Source: Nephromyces sp. MM_2019
Lineage: Eukaryota > Apicomplexa > Aconoidasida > Nephromycida
Assembly: GCA_015657535.1 (NCBI GenBank)
Contig: JADHZB010001616.1
Location: 1 to 64,000, forward strand
Length of the DNA: 64,000 bases
Reading direction: 5' to 3'
In this document: positions 11,601 through 22,000 of the stretch, piece after piece
How positions within the stretch are numbered: the first letter of the stretch is position 1
Layout of the letters: each line of letters opens with the position of its first letter
Position numbers and translations under genes: made by a program
The notes under the pieces: generated by a model
The model's input: only the letters and a program-made list of their open reading frames with translations
Databases searched by the model: none
What the model was told of the DNA's origin: nothing

Positions 11601-12112
11601 ATGCACTTGGGCTCTTGCAGCAACTTAGGTTCCTACTTCGACCGTTTTATTTTGGGCGAACGCCCCTTAACCCTGATGCATACATCACAATGCCGTCATC
11701 CTTTCCGGAACAACACTTCTAAGCAACATTTTCGTACATCCCTCTGCTCTTCCATTCATGAAACATCTGACAACCGCAGATTCCGTGCTGCTTTTCATTT
11801 GCTTTTGAACTTAACTCAAGAGAAATTAGGCATGAGACGTGAATTTACCACCAGTTGTGTGCCTAGCAAACTGAAAATGCCGTGTGTTTTTTTTCTGGCT
11901 CGCAAAATGAAATAAAGAGGCTTCGGAAAGCATATTCTGCATAATGATCCTCCTGTATATGCACATAATCGTACCCTATCGAGTGGCCGCAGCAAGATGA
12001 GGGATCCTGATAAATACCGCTGGGTTTCAAAAGTATACTCGCACTATGATACGCTATAGATACACTCTTCCTCCTTTTCTCGCATAATATATTCTGTGGT
12101 AGCATTTCAACC
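8627..12112. other. Region without a firm gene
   Basis: AT-rich sequence with frequent stops in all frames. Short open stretches exist (for example plus 9297-9491 and plus 11333-11548) but have no motif or convincing splice context. The only exon-like piece is at 11621-11722, listed separately. I see no RNA gene or repeat of note. Confidence 0.5.
11621..11722 (+). CDS. Possible terminal exon, unassigned
   Basis: Directly after an acceptor-like ctcttgcag (ending 11620) a 33-codon frame runs to TAA, beginning QLRFLLRPFYFGRTPLNPDA. The residue mix is protein-like, but another frame (11601-11915, 104 codons) is open over the same bases, and no upstream exon was found. It lies about 390 bases before the TPR-like gene start at 12113. 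Confidence 0.2.
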   Translation, partial: QLRFLLRPFYFGRTPLNPDAYITMPSSFPEQHF

Positions 12113-13345
12113 ATGGATACCCAACCCCAGCCCACACACTCCTCTCCTGTAGTCCAGTCACTGCATCATTATGAATTCGGAAAGTGGCTGCAGGGGGCCC
12201 TCTACACGCAGAAAGCGGCGGAGCACTACCTTAAGGCTTTGAAGTTGAACCCCCGTATATTCCCTGCCCATTTTCTGGCAGGTGGCATCATGTACGAACG
12301 ATTTAAATTGTGCTGGCAATCTGCCTCCGCCTCTTTGAATGCTTTACGCTCTAACATCAAGGCGAATATAGCTTTTTTGGCTAAAGAAGAAAGCCCTGAG
12401 CATTTCATGTTGGCTTTAAAGAACCTCCAGACTGATGGATTGCTGGCTAGCATTGGGTGCGAAAGTTCCTATTGTGACTCTGGCACTGGCAGTGTGAAGG
12501 ATACAGTAGTTGTGAGCTTTATTTTGAATTTTTTATTATCGCATCCTTTGTCCCGGTCTGGTGAGGTCCAACAATCTTTTCGTAAAGCGGGCAGCGATGC
12601 CATTATGGAGCAAGGGGTTGGTGGTTACACAGGAAGCGAACTACAGGGTAAATTGAAAGTAACAAACGTCAAGCTTGCAGATATAGGTTCAGATACTGCT
12701 ACCATGTCGGACAAGGAACTAAACCGTAGTCCTGAGGCGGTAGAATTGGTGTTATACAATTTTGCTGCAGCTGCTATATCTCCATCTTTACGCCTTAGTT
12801 GTATTCTAAATTTGTCCGTGGTATATTCCCAAATAGGCGAATTTGATATGGCTCTGCTCGTTCTATGGTATGGGTTGAACGATCCACGTCCATGTGCAGG
12901 AATGCGAAGGCACAAGCTGATTCCAAACTTTGCCAATTTATTAAGGGCAGTAGGACAGAAAGAGCAGGCAATGGAGGTAGTATGGCGAGTAATGGAATGT
13001 GCAGAGAAATCCATCACTGGCCATGTGGATACCTTAGAAGAGTTGGGTATAACGGCAGCAATCTGCAATGAACATAGTAAATTTGTCCTAGAATTTACCA
13101 CAGGAAATGTGATGACACAAGCTGGGCAGATATCCAAATATTTACCATATAGTTCCAAGCGACGCATTGAAATTTTCAATGTACTGCAAAGGAAAGAAGT
13201 AATAACCCATGTTGCACACGATGCTATGGAAATGCAGCAGGTGAACATTCCCTATAAGGCAAAAGATGATAATTTCAACAGTAGTGAGCAACCGAAGTGT
13301 TATGATAAAGGCATTGCAGAAGACCTTTGCAAAATTAAGGAATAA
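12113..13345 (+). CDS. Intronless TPR-like helical-repeat protein, 410 aa
   Basis: A continuous frame runs from an ATG at 12113 (context ccatgg) to TAA. Helix-turn-helix repeats of the tetratricopeptide type are suggested in three places. These are residues ~25-50 (AAEHYLKALKLNPRIFPAHF), ~225-255 (LSVVYSQIGEFDMALLVLWY) and ~265-295 (LLRAVGQKEQAMEVVWRVM). Between the first two lies a low-conservation Gly/Ser-rich spacer, residues ~105-200. The C-terminal ~60 residues are polar and Lys/Asn-rich. No signal peptide or membrane segment is seen. TPR proteins are scaffolds; no partner can be named from this sequence. A 207-codon antisense frame at 12625-13248 is a shadow. Confidence 0.75.
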   Translation: MDTQPQPTHSSPVVQSLHHYEFGKWLQGALYTQKAAEHYLKALKLNPRIFPAHFLAGGIMYERFKLCWQSASASLNALRSNIKANIAFLAKEESPEHFMLALKNLQTDGLLASIGCESSYCDSGTGSVKDTVVVSFILNFLLSHPLSRSGEVQQSFRKAGSDAIMEQGVGGYTGSELQGKLKVTNVKLADIGSDTATMSDKELNRSPEAVELVLYNFAAAAISPSLRLSCILNLSVVYSQIGEFDMALLVLWYGLNDPRPCAGMRRHKLIPNFANLLRAVGQKEQAMEVVWRVMECAEKSITGHVDTLEELGITAAICNEHSKFVLEFTTGNVMTQAGQISKYLPYSSKRRIEIFNVLQRKEVITHVAHDAMEMQQVNIPYKAKDDNFNSSEQPKCYDKGIAEDLCKIKE

Positions 13346-13973
13346 TTATCTTTTTATAGGCCTTTTTTTGAATTGCACCGAAAAATGATAGTTTTTCATT
13401 AAATTTTGGTTTTTTCTCTCCTCTTTATTGATTCTATCTTGCATGGTTACAATCCTTGTCATATCAGAGTCTTCTGAAGGGTATATCACAAGTAGGTGCA
13501 ATCCTTTTTTATTATCTCCTTTTCCATTTAATTTGTTTCTGTGACACTTGATATTGCTAAGGTACAATTTTAGGGCTTTTAAAAGGTGTAAAGAAGCTAC
13601 AGTATCTAAGCAAATTGCGAAGAATTAAAAAGTTGTTACTCTTATCAAGGCTGAGGAGGTGCCTAATCCTAATACTCTGCTCTGATATTCCCCAGTCTAA
13701 TATTCCGGTTTCTTAAGCTTTCATAAAATTTGTATGCTTGTTTCTATTAGCCTATCTTATCATTTTTTTTAATTCGTGCTCTTTTGTGCGCTAAGCTGGT
13801 CTTTTTTAAATTATACTAATAATGTTGCTCTGGAATAAGCTGCTATATATTTCTTGAGAAGAGTATTTTGTTTTACCTTTAACGCTCCCTCATATTGCAC
13901 GCAGGTCGTTTCCTCTCGCGCCTCTGCGAATACGCAATTGCTGGGTGACAGAGTATGTATAGATTTAGCCCAC
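13346..13973. other. Intergenic / 5' leader of the glycosyltransferase-like gene
   Basis: T-rich sequence between two plus-strand genes. The frame of the next gene stays open upstream of its first ATG to a TTG at 13854, and an acceptor-like cacgcag ends at 13904. The gene could therefore have a spliced 5' exon that I cannot locate. No other feature was seen. Confidence 0.45.
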
Positions 13974-15695
13974 ATGAGACCCCCCCCTTCTCGTTGTGGA
14001 CGGCCCATAAAGGTGGTCACTGTAAAGTGGGGAACACTTTATGGTGCCGAATATGTCAATAACCTCTTTAGATGCATAGTTCGATTTGTCAGAAATTCTC
14101 GGTACGATCCCCCTTTAAATTTTCAGTTCGTGTGCTTCACAGATGATCATACTGGTCTGGATGAAGGAATATTAATAGAGCCCCTTCCATTTGGCTGTCT
14201 GACTTCTCCCCATTTTTGTGATTATCCCACGGAAAAAAAAGAGATTGGCTATCCTGGTCGGGGTGTGGAAACTAAAGGCTTGGTCCCCGAAGGTTTAAAT
14301 TATGGGGAAACTTTAAAATTGGATTTTTCTGGTGCACCAGCTTACGGCAGTGATATCTGTTCATCAGTACCTTGTGCTGAAAATGTTTTATCGACGGAAA
14401 ATTCGTTGGGTTTTAAGGCTAGCTGTCAAATTCATACGCTGCTACCCTCATCTCAAACATGTGAAATGCAGAAAAACGAAGCAAATTTGTTTTCCCAACG
14501 GCTAAATCCTAATATTATGTCTTCAAGCACTCCTCTCTGCAACGAAATTGATAGTTTCCGGGATATACCGCCGACCATGCCATCCAACGAATACGCTTCG
14601 TCCCCTCATTTCCCGGGTAAAGTTCCCGGATGGTGGTATAAAGCGTATCTTTTTAGTAAACAGTCTAATCTTCACGCCCATAGATGCCTTTATTTGGACC
14701 TCGATACTCTAGTGGTATCAGAGAGAATACTTGAATTATTTCAGTATAGTGGGTGGTTCGGCTTAATTAAGTCGGACGAAATAGCTTGTGAGCTAGCTAC
14801 AGACGGCTACAACTCGAGCATCATGTGCTGGTATCAAGTTGATGAGGTTTTCAATCCAATTTTTAATCGTCTATTCTCCCAAGCAGGTTTTATAGGCAGT
14901 TCCATCATGAATTTTATACATCGTATCGACCATTGGTTAGAAATGTGCATCCGCGGCGCTGACTGGCTCGATTGTATTTACGAGGATTTTGTAGTAGACT
15001 ACAGGATGATGAAAAAGCGAATAGTCAATGTGGCTACTCTCGCAAATGAGGGGGGGATTACTCCAGTATTAAATAGTAGTGAAGAAGAATTTTGCAGTGA
15101 CGGAAAGGAATTTATTCTAGAGCAAAAAGATTCTGGAACGGAGGTTTCAAAGTGCTCGAATATAGGCAAGACTTGGAACCTTTCTGGCAGTGTTATTGAA
15201 CCTCTCAAAGATGGCTCTCTCAAGAAGGGCAGTGCACTTGGTGGGACTGCTCTCCTTCCTTTAGCAACAAAAACCAGAAAGCAAGAAACACATGAAGTCC
15301 TTAGTAATTTTTTGGAGGGGGGTGCTGATCTAAGCAAAAATGATATTCCTGCTACTCATCTGATTATTCCATCAATGGAAGGTTTTGTTTCTGATAATTA
15401 CAGCGAAATTATGACTGCTGACAGTACCAAAAATGAGGTGGATGACGATTTGAATACTTCGATGCCCAATAGTAACGAGGCAAAAAATTTTCCTGCAAAA
15501 ACTATAGAACAATCACGAATGATGATATGCGACAACGAAGTTATTGTATGCCCTATAGAACGATTTAACCATCAATCGCCCGTTTTAGATTACTTGCACA
15601 ATCTTAGGCCAGCCGTGCTAATTTTTCCAGGAAACCCCAAACCCTTAGAAGCTCTGAAAGTTGATATTGAGCTTTCACGCTATTGGTATGGGTAA
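13974..15695 (+). CDS. Glycosyltransferase-like protein (DxD, GT-A type) with two insertions
   Basis: Starting at the first in-frame ATG (13974) the protein has 573 residues; the upstream frame is open, so the true start may be earlier. Motifs of a small bacterial and eukaryotic nucleotide-sugar transferase family occur in order. These are VVTVKWGTLYGAEYVNNLF (~13-31), FVCFTDDHTGLDEGI, PGWWYKAYLF (~218), the metal-binding CLYLDLDTLVV (DLD at 242-244), EDFVVDYRM (~337) and a terminal AVLIFPGNPKP (~547-557). The bacterial relatives are, from memory, around 250-300 residues. Here extra polar, Ser/Asn-rich stretches of roughly 140 residues (75-213) and 195 residues (345-540) split the core. No signal peptide or transmembrane helix is visible. 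Donor and acceptor sugars cannot be told. Confidence 0.78.
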   Translation: MRPPPSRCGRPIKVVTVKWGTLYGAEYVNNLFRCIVRFVRNSRYDPPLNFQFVCFTDDHTGLDEGILIEPLPFGCLTSPHFCDYPTEKKEIGYPGRGVETKGLVPEGLNYGETLKLDFSGAPAYGSDICSSVPCAENVLSTENSLGFKASCQIHTLLPSSQTCEMQKNEANLFSQRLNPNIMSSSTPLCNEIDSFRDIPPTMPSNEYASSPHFPGKVPGWWYKAYLFSKQSNLHAHRCLYLDLDTLVVSERILELFQYSGWFGLIKSDEIACELATDGYNSSIMCWYQVDEVFNPIFNRLFSQAGFIGSSIMNFIHRIDHWLEMCIRGADWLDCIYEDFVVDYRMMKKRIVNVATLANEGGITPVLNSSEEEFCSDGKEFILEQKDSGTEVSKCSNIGKTWNLSGSVIEPLKDGSLKKGSALGGTALLPLATKTRKQETHEVLSNFLEGGADLSKNDIPATHLIIPSMEGFVSDNYSEIMTADSTKNEVDDDLNTSMPNSNEAKNFPAKTIEQSRMMICDNEVIVCPIERFNHQSPVLDYLHNLRPAVLIFPGNPKPLEALKVDIELSRYWYG

Positions 15696-17110
15696 ATTTT
15701 TTTTTGTAATTATTTAATTACAATTCTACTGTTCTACACAAGTACTTTGCTACCCCTTAATACTTTGTTGCTGATGCTACTTTAAAGGAAGCTGAGAATC
15801 TCAGCGCGTGCAGGAACTTCTCCTTGGTGATTTCTGAGGGCAACTCTCTGGATGTGTGTCCCGCTTTCTCCCCCTCTGCACCCATCTCCACTGTTTTGGA
15901 AGCTTTGCCTCACAAACTCTAGCTTCATACGAATTAATAATGAAATTCTAGCACTGCTACTTTATCATCTTTTTGGGAAATGCTAATAATTACGCCCTTC
16001 AACAAAAATATGTAAAATTAGTTTTTAGTCCCTCTCCTTAAGATATTGGTACATACCCCAGAAAAGCATGGTTTCCCAATATCCCTCCTTCGGCATCCCA
16101 AGACTCACTCTTAAATTTGATTAGAAGGAGTTCCTCTAATTTTTTGACAAGAGCCACTTTCCCCTTCCCGTAGCAGTATATTTTTGTGAAATTGTTTTGC
16201 TTTTTTAAAGTTGGTCATATGTATGCTTCAGTGAACTGCTATGATAATTTAGTGAGGGAAAGTTTGGAAGTGACTGGATTCCAATGCTCACCGCTCAGAC
16301 ATATTTTACTCCCGCTCCGACCAGACCCAAAAAGTTATTCGACTTCAACATCCCACTGAAAGAACAGTTTATTATCTCTGGCAACTTAAATATATAACTT
16401 TGGGGATGCAAGCCATTTAGCAGAAAAAACAAATCTCAAGGCTCTCATGATATAAAACTCGCGATTTATTTTGACATAAGAATGACGTATTTCACAAGTT
16501 TTAATTAATTCTCCAGACTCACTTTTTTAATTCAAAACATGTTTTGTATACAATTGACTTTATTCTTCACATGCTAAAATTGAGACGTTACTCTTAGTGC
16601 CCGTTGGCTTTCATAAGCCAAAAGGGCTTTTTTGCTGGTAGGATGGTCTGATCATGAAATATACGCCTGTTTAGGTAATATATTGAGAAATATTTCTTTT
16701 TTAAGCTGTGGTAACACGTATTCTACTTACGGAGTGAAAATTAATATATTCAACATTTTGCGGCCTGCATATCGGTCAGCAGACAATTTCCTAGGTTCGC
16801 ACAATCTTTGGAGAATGTGCACCTAATTTTTACGATATTTTACACAAAATTGTAAAGGGAACGCTCGATTTAGCAACGTTGCACATATAGCTCTATCCCA
16901 TTAGTATTCAGGGGAATCGTAGTCCCTTTAAAATTTGAAAAAATTAATGCGATTAGTTGTGGGAGCCGCGCTATTCGCTTTAAAGGTATTAAAATAAGTA
17001 ATTATTTTCAAGCCACCTTCCTTGCGGTCCATTCACGCTTTAGATGCTCTTTCTATGAAGTCTGTTATTTTCCTGCCATCCTCGATTGACTGCATTCTCC
17101 ATATTAACAA
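15696..17110. other. Region without a firm gene
   Basis: AT-rich intergenic sequence between the plus-strand glycosyltransferase-like gene and the convergent minus-strand gene. Both 3' ends point here. No exon, RNA gene or repeat was recognised. Confidence 0.5.
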
Positions 17111-17194
17111 CTAAAATATAGATGTTTTAGGATACGGATTATCGATAAACTCCTCCATAGCTGTTACCACCGCCTGGTGAATCTCTTCTTGAGC
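17111..17194 (-). CDS. Possible C-terminal exon of the dynein intermediate chain gene or of a separate gene
   Basis: On the minus strand, after acceptor-like cagcctag, a 28-codon frame begins AQEEIHQAVVTAMEEFIDNP and ends in TAG. A second exon-like piece at about 17369-17420 (ANEAASVLFLTMQHKS, then donor gtaggt) ends in compatible phase 0. The last well-supported dynein exon (19027-19104) also ends in phase 0. No exon linking 19027 to these pieces in correct phase was found, so membership is uncertain. Confidence 0.35.
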   Translation of the reverse strand, partial: AQEEIHQAVVTAMEEFIDNPYPKTSIF

Positions 17195-19026
17195 CTAGGC
17201 TGCACGCTTGAATAAAACCCTGTCTGAACTCCGATTGCCAATACCAGATCGCTTTGTTTGATCGAGGACAATATGCTGCGTGTGCAGAGAATGACAGAAG
17301 AATAACAAAGATAGAATAAACTCCATGCTGTTTTTGGTCCTTAAACAAAGCATGCTGGAGTCGCAGCACCTACCGACTTGTGTTGCATGGTTAAAAACAG
17401 CACCGAAGCGGCTTCATTTGCTCGTCTACTTTACTAAAACAAAGATTTGCTGTGTGTTCCTGCGCTTGGTTCCTGGCAGCAGACACTGAATTTTAATTTC
17501 GTTATATGTACGGGCATCTTCTTTACTTGGTCGTGTGCTCTAAGCTATTTTTTAAGGCTGCACTCCTGATCTCGCCGTGCAAGATATCCACAAGTACTAT
17601 TGTGCGTAATTTTTAAAAGTGGTACAGGCGAATCATCTAATAGCTTCGCCACTCTAAAGTGTTAACAAGTCTTTATACTGCATGTGAGGAATATTTCGCG
17701 GGCTCTTGCTCTATAAGGCTGTGCAGTCTACTTCGCACGGTGGTTCCTATTTTCTGGAACTTTGAATTGGGAAGCTAGGCTTGCTCTAATAATCTTTTGT
17801 ATCTCATATTTGTAGTATGGCCACTAGATTTAACAGCAGGAAAATGATATTCTAAGGCTAATTGCATTTTCATAGGCTATTCAGAAAGCAGTAGAAGCTA
17901 TTTTATCAGTGCCGCTTTGCTGTTGTAGCAATCCATTGAGATTCCTTTCATTTTAATGGATCAAAAATTTCAGCGCTATCTACGTTGTGCGGATCTCTCG
18001 TTTAGACGCTATAACTTTTTGTTTTATTTAGAAACAAAAATTGTGAGTTGATGTCGTTACAGCGTGTATTTATAAGTAATGCACTATGAGGATGAGATGA
18101 ATTCATGCAAGTTTCTGCTTGAAAAGCAAAGTGATATTCAGTATGTTCTCATCGAATTTGTTACGCCCGTCTATCTAAATGCAAAGCATTCGTAGCAAAT
18201 ATGAAAAAATTATTTGAAGCAAATGAAGCGACACCGAGGCACCAATAAAAAATGAGGATAAAAATGGCCTTATTTTCAATATCAGAATAAGGAGTATTGT
18301 CGTCTGTGAAAGCGGCTTGTGATGTTATAAAAATTTAAGTGAAGCTTTGGCGTGAAACGTAGTACTTGGGCACTGTCTTTGATTAATTTTGTGAAAAAAG
18401 GAATGTGAGTGATATAGCAAAACTTTAGCCGGAGAAATTATTTATCTTAGACGCTCTACGTACACCAAGGTTCTCGATAGTACGTTATTTTTGCGAAGGC
18501 ATGATAACACTAGCTTATATAGCTGTAGGCGTACTTATCTCTCACATAGTATTAAATACAACGCGAGCACTTTTTTAAGAGGTCAAGTGGACTTACCCGG
18601 ACTCCGTACCTGAAGTGGGAAAATAGCAAACTTATTCTACCTACTCCCTCTTAATTGACCCTCAGTGTAGGTAGCTTTTTCCGCCTCACATGCAAAAATT
18701 ATTTACATTCGCTCAAAAATGTTTGCCACTCAGGCGCCTCATAGTGTAAATGTGTCTATATACTTCCTCCACACTTAAATTATACAATGAAATGACCCGT
18801 GGGGATTTACTTTATGTTACAACCAATCAAAGTTGAAATATTTTTATTTTCTTTCATAGCTTATCTGTTGGAGAAAACATGTAAATGCTTTGCTCCCTAG
18901 ATGATTGCTAATATAGTCATCCCCATGGCTTGCATATTTTCTATTTTATCTATTGCTAAAGGGGCACTAAGTTATTACGAATAAACTTGACAGCATTTCA
19001 AAACTTCACAATTAAGATTTTCTCAC

Positions 19027-22000
19027 CTTCATCGCCTTTTTGTAGAACTTCTGGTAGCTCTGCTCACATTGGTTAAGTTCCTGCGCTGTAAACTCGCGCC
19101 CGATCTGCATTGAGAAGCATGAACAAATTTAGCGTGAATTAAGATGTGCAACGCAGCAATAGAGCCACTAAAAAGCGTCATAGCAGCAGAGTATTTACCT
19201 TGCAACTCTAAAATCCATTAACAGCTAAAAGAAGGGTTTTTTTTTATTATGAAGAGGCGGAATTAGCAATTTTTCGGCTAGATATCATGCATTTGGACAA
19301 AAAGTCTTGTAGTTATTTAAAATATTTTATATATTTGGCATAAGAAACTCCCTTCTCATCAGGATCATCCTAGGATTATGCACGATATTCTAGGGCATTA
19401 AAGTTCTTCTGTTTTAAGTAGTACATGTGGAATATCTTTTTTTATTGAGTGAGCAGGCTTTAGACGCTCTAATATATCAGTCTTTAGTTGATTCATCCTG
19501 TTCCCATTAAGGGTTTTGTAAGGGTAAGCTATGCTTTCTAAGTTTTCATTGCAAGTCCTTAGTATTTTGTTCACATATCGCATCCATCATGTACTGCTTC
19601 CTGGGGATTTACAACGAAATGCAAACAAATAATCTCCCTATATCATCGCAGCAAGCGCGGGTTTTATCCCTTGTTCAACTGCCAAAGATTACACGATAGG
19701 CGAGGCTAGCATGTTTCTAACTCTCTATTCCTTTGAAACTTCATTTGAGCAGTGTTGAAACACTTTGCACGGAGAATAAAAATATTGCCACTGAAAATAG
19801 CTCACCTTCACCTTTGAGTCCATAGTAGTTCCTAAGGCACTTCTGCTCTCTAATGTGTTTTCATATGCTCCTGGTTCCTCAAGCGATAGTTGATGAAACT
19901 TGAATAAAAAGTAGGATAGGGTACTGTGGTTGGGTCGCATAGGGTTGATTGAAAAGAATAACAATACGAAACGTTAGACCATCTGATATTATAATTATAA
20001 ATGCGCGATTACTGAGATTTACAAAGCAAATCAGTAAAAATTAGGGGCACCTTGAAAGTGGAAAGCATTTTACCAATACGAGGCTCTAAAAGGCAAATGC
20101 ATGGAAATTTTCGTTTATCAAGAGTAAGCTGAGAAACTATGACTTTGGTTGTGTCTATTTTAAACATTTAGTATTTCGGTGCTGTTCAAATTATCAGGCT
20201 TCCGGACAGTAGCCTCTGCTAACTTACCACACTAACTTGTCGTTCATTATTAAACTGCTTGAAAAGCACTCGTTTCTCAGCTCCCATAAGTAACAAATTC
20301 ACAGCATTTTGCCGCTCAGATTTCTGTAAACGGTTAAATACTTTTTTGATATTAAAGGCTGAAACTTAAGGGGCTAATTTAAAAAGTGTGAAGTTCATCC
20401 AAGCTTGAGTGTCTGAATTCCCAAGGCAGCACAAAAAACTTTGCTGGGGTTAAATTTCAATATAAAAGATACCATGAAGAACATAGCATTAAGCGGAACT
20501 GATATACACGCATTGGGGATATTCCAAAAAATTTATGATGACTTTATCCACATAAATATGCCAGCAAAAGCAACCTAGCCAGGGTATGTGAAGCACCCTA
20601 TTTGCCAGCGTAGAAACTATGCGGTCTAATTAAAGAGTATAATACAGTACACTAAATAGTGGAGTTATTTTGCACTAATATTAGTCTCTGAATACAAAAA
20701 TTCACCCACTGCAAAACAATCATCTTCATAACACCCCCTTAGGCCCGTGATAAAACTTAAAAATGCCAAGCAACATTGAAGCAATTTTTAATAGTAACCC
20801 AACTACATAAGTTGGCCAGAATCTACCCTTCATTTCAAGCGCTGTGCCAACTAATTTACCAGCATTGCAAAAACAAACCTTATTAGCGCTTTTTGATGAT
20901 ACTGTATGCACACACTTAAACACAAACACTGATGCCCGAGTGTCCGCCGCAATAAGAATTTCATAAAGTTCCTTGCTTGACCGAGAACCTTCGGAGGGAT
21001 CTATCGTAGGATCCTTGTAAGATTCTGTGCTGCTGAAGTGATCAGTCATGCATTTTACCATTAAACACAATGGTGTTAATGATAGCAGTGCGCAGTACGA
21101 TCTACCATAGAAAATAGCTCTGTAGTGGCAATATTAACAGCCTATTAAGATAGAAATGTTCATTGTGTATTTCCGAAGTATCGAAAGGAAAGTAAGTGAA
21201 GTACAACTACAGCGAAGAAGAGTTAAGTTCCTCAGACAAAAGTGTAGCTTACGATAATAAGAATACTTTATAGTAGCTATAAAAATCAGCTCAGTTACGT
21301 GGCCGCTAAATTGGTTAGCTTTATAAAATCTGATTTTCAGCTTGAAGTGCAAATTATTGCTTTTTACTCTATTTTTTGCTGAAAGCTCAACATAGTTGCT
21401 TAGTTCGTCCATCAAAATTAGCAAAAATCTGCAAAACATCTTTTATTTGTGTCACCTTTCCCATCTTTTCCTGTTGCTTTCTACTTCCTCTGGCTACCTT
21501 TATTTCAAAACGAATTTAACTGAGTCTTCAAGGACTAATATAACAATTTTTCCCAACTTTGCACTCCAATCAAAAATGCTATTAACTCACGCATGTCTTG
21601 CCTACTTTGAGAAACGTATTGTTCTACGCAAAATCTAACCTTTTTAAATCCATTTTTTGGAGGAGATAATTGATAGTACAAGTATCTAAGGCGCTTCATC
21701 GCAGCTGTACTACATTTTCGTATAGCTACATAATCACATGACCTAAGCCTTTTCATAAAAAAGGAATAATAGCTAGTCATTTTACTTAAGCTTCTAAATG
21801 CATATTCACCTCTGTACAACCGGCTCTACTATGTCCTCTCGCACTTCATTTTTATCCGCAGAAAAGGGTTGCGCACACAGATGGATTATACTGGTGCTGC
21901 TGACCTGTATTCTGCAGAATGGCTCCTTCATAGAGTAAAGTAGGTTCCATAGTTCCACACTGCCATTCCTCCTTCCTATATAGAATGCCCCTGATTTCAC

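Noticed and set aside
12625..13248. Antisense 207-codon frame opposite the TPR-like gene
   Set aside because: It mirrors the sense gene over its full length and is Cys/Ser/Ile-rich with no motif; the sense frame starts at a good ATG and reads as helical repeats.
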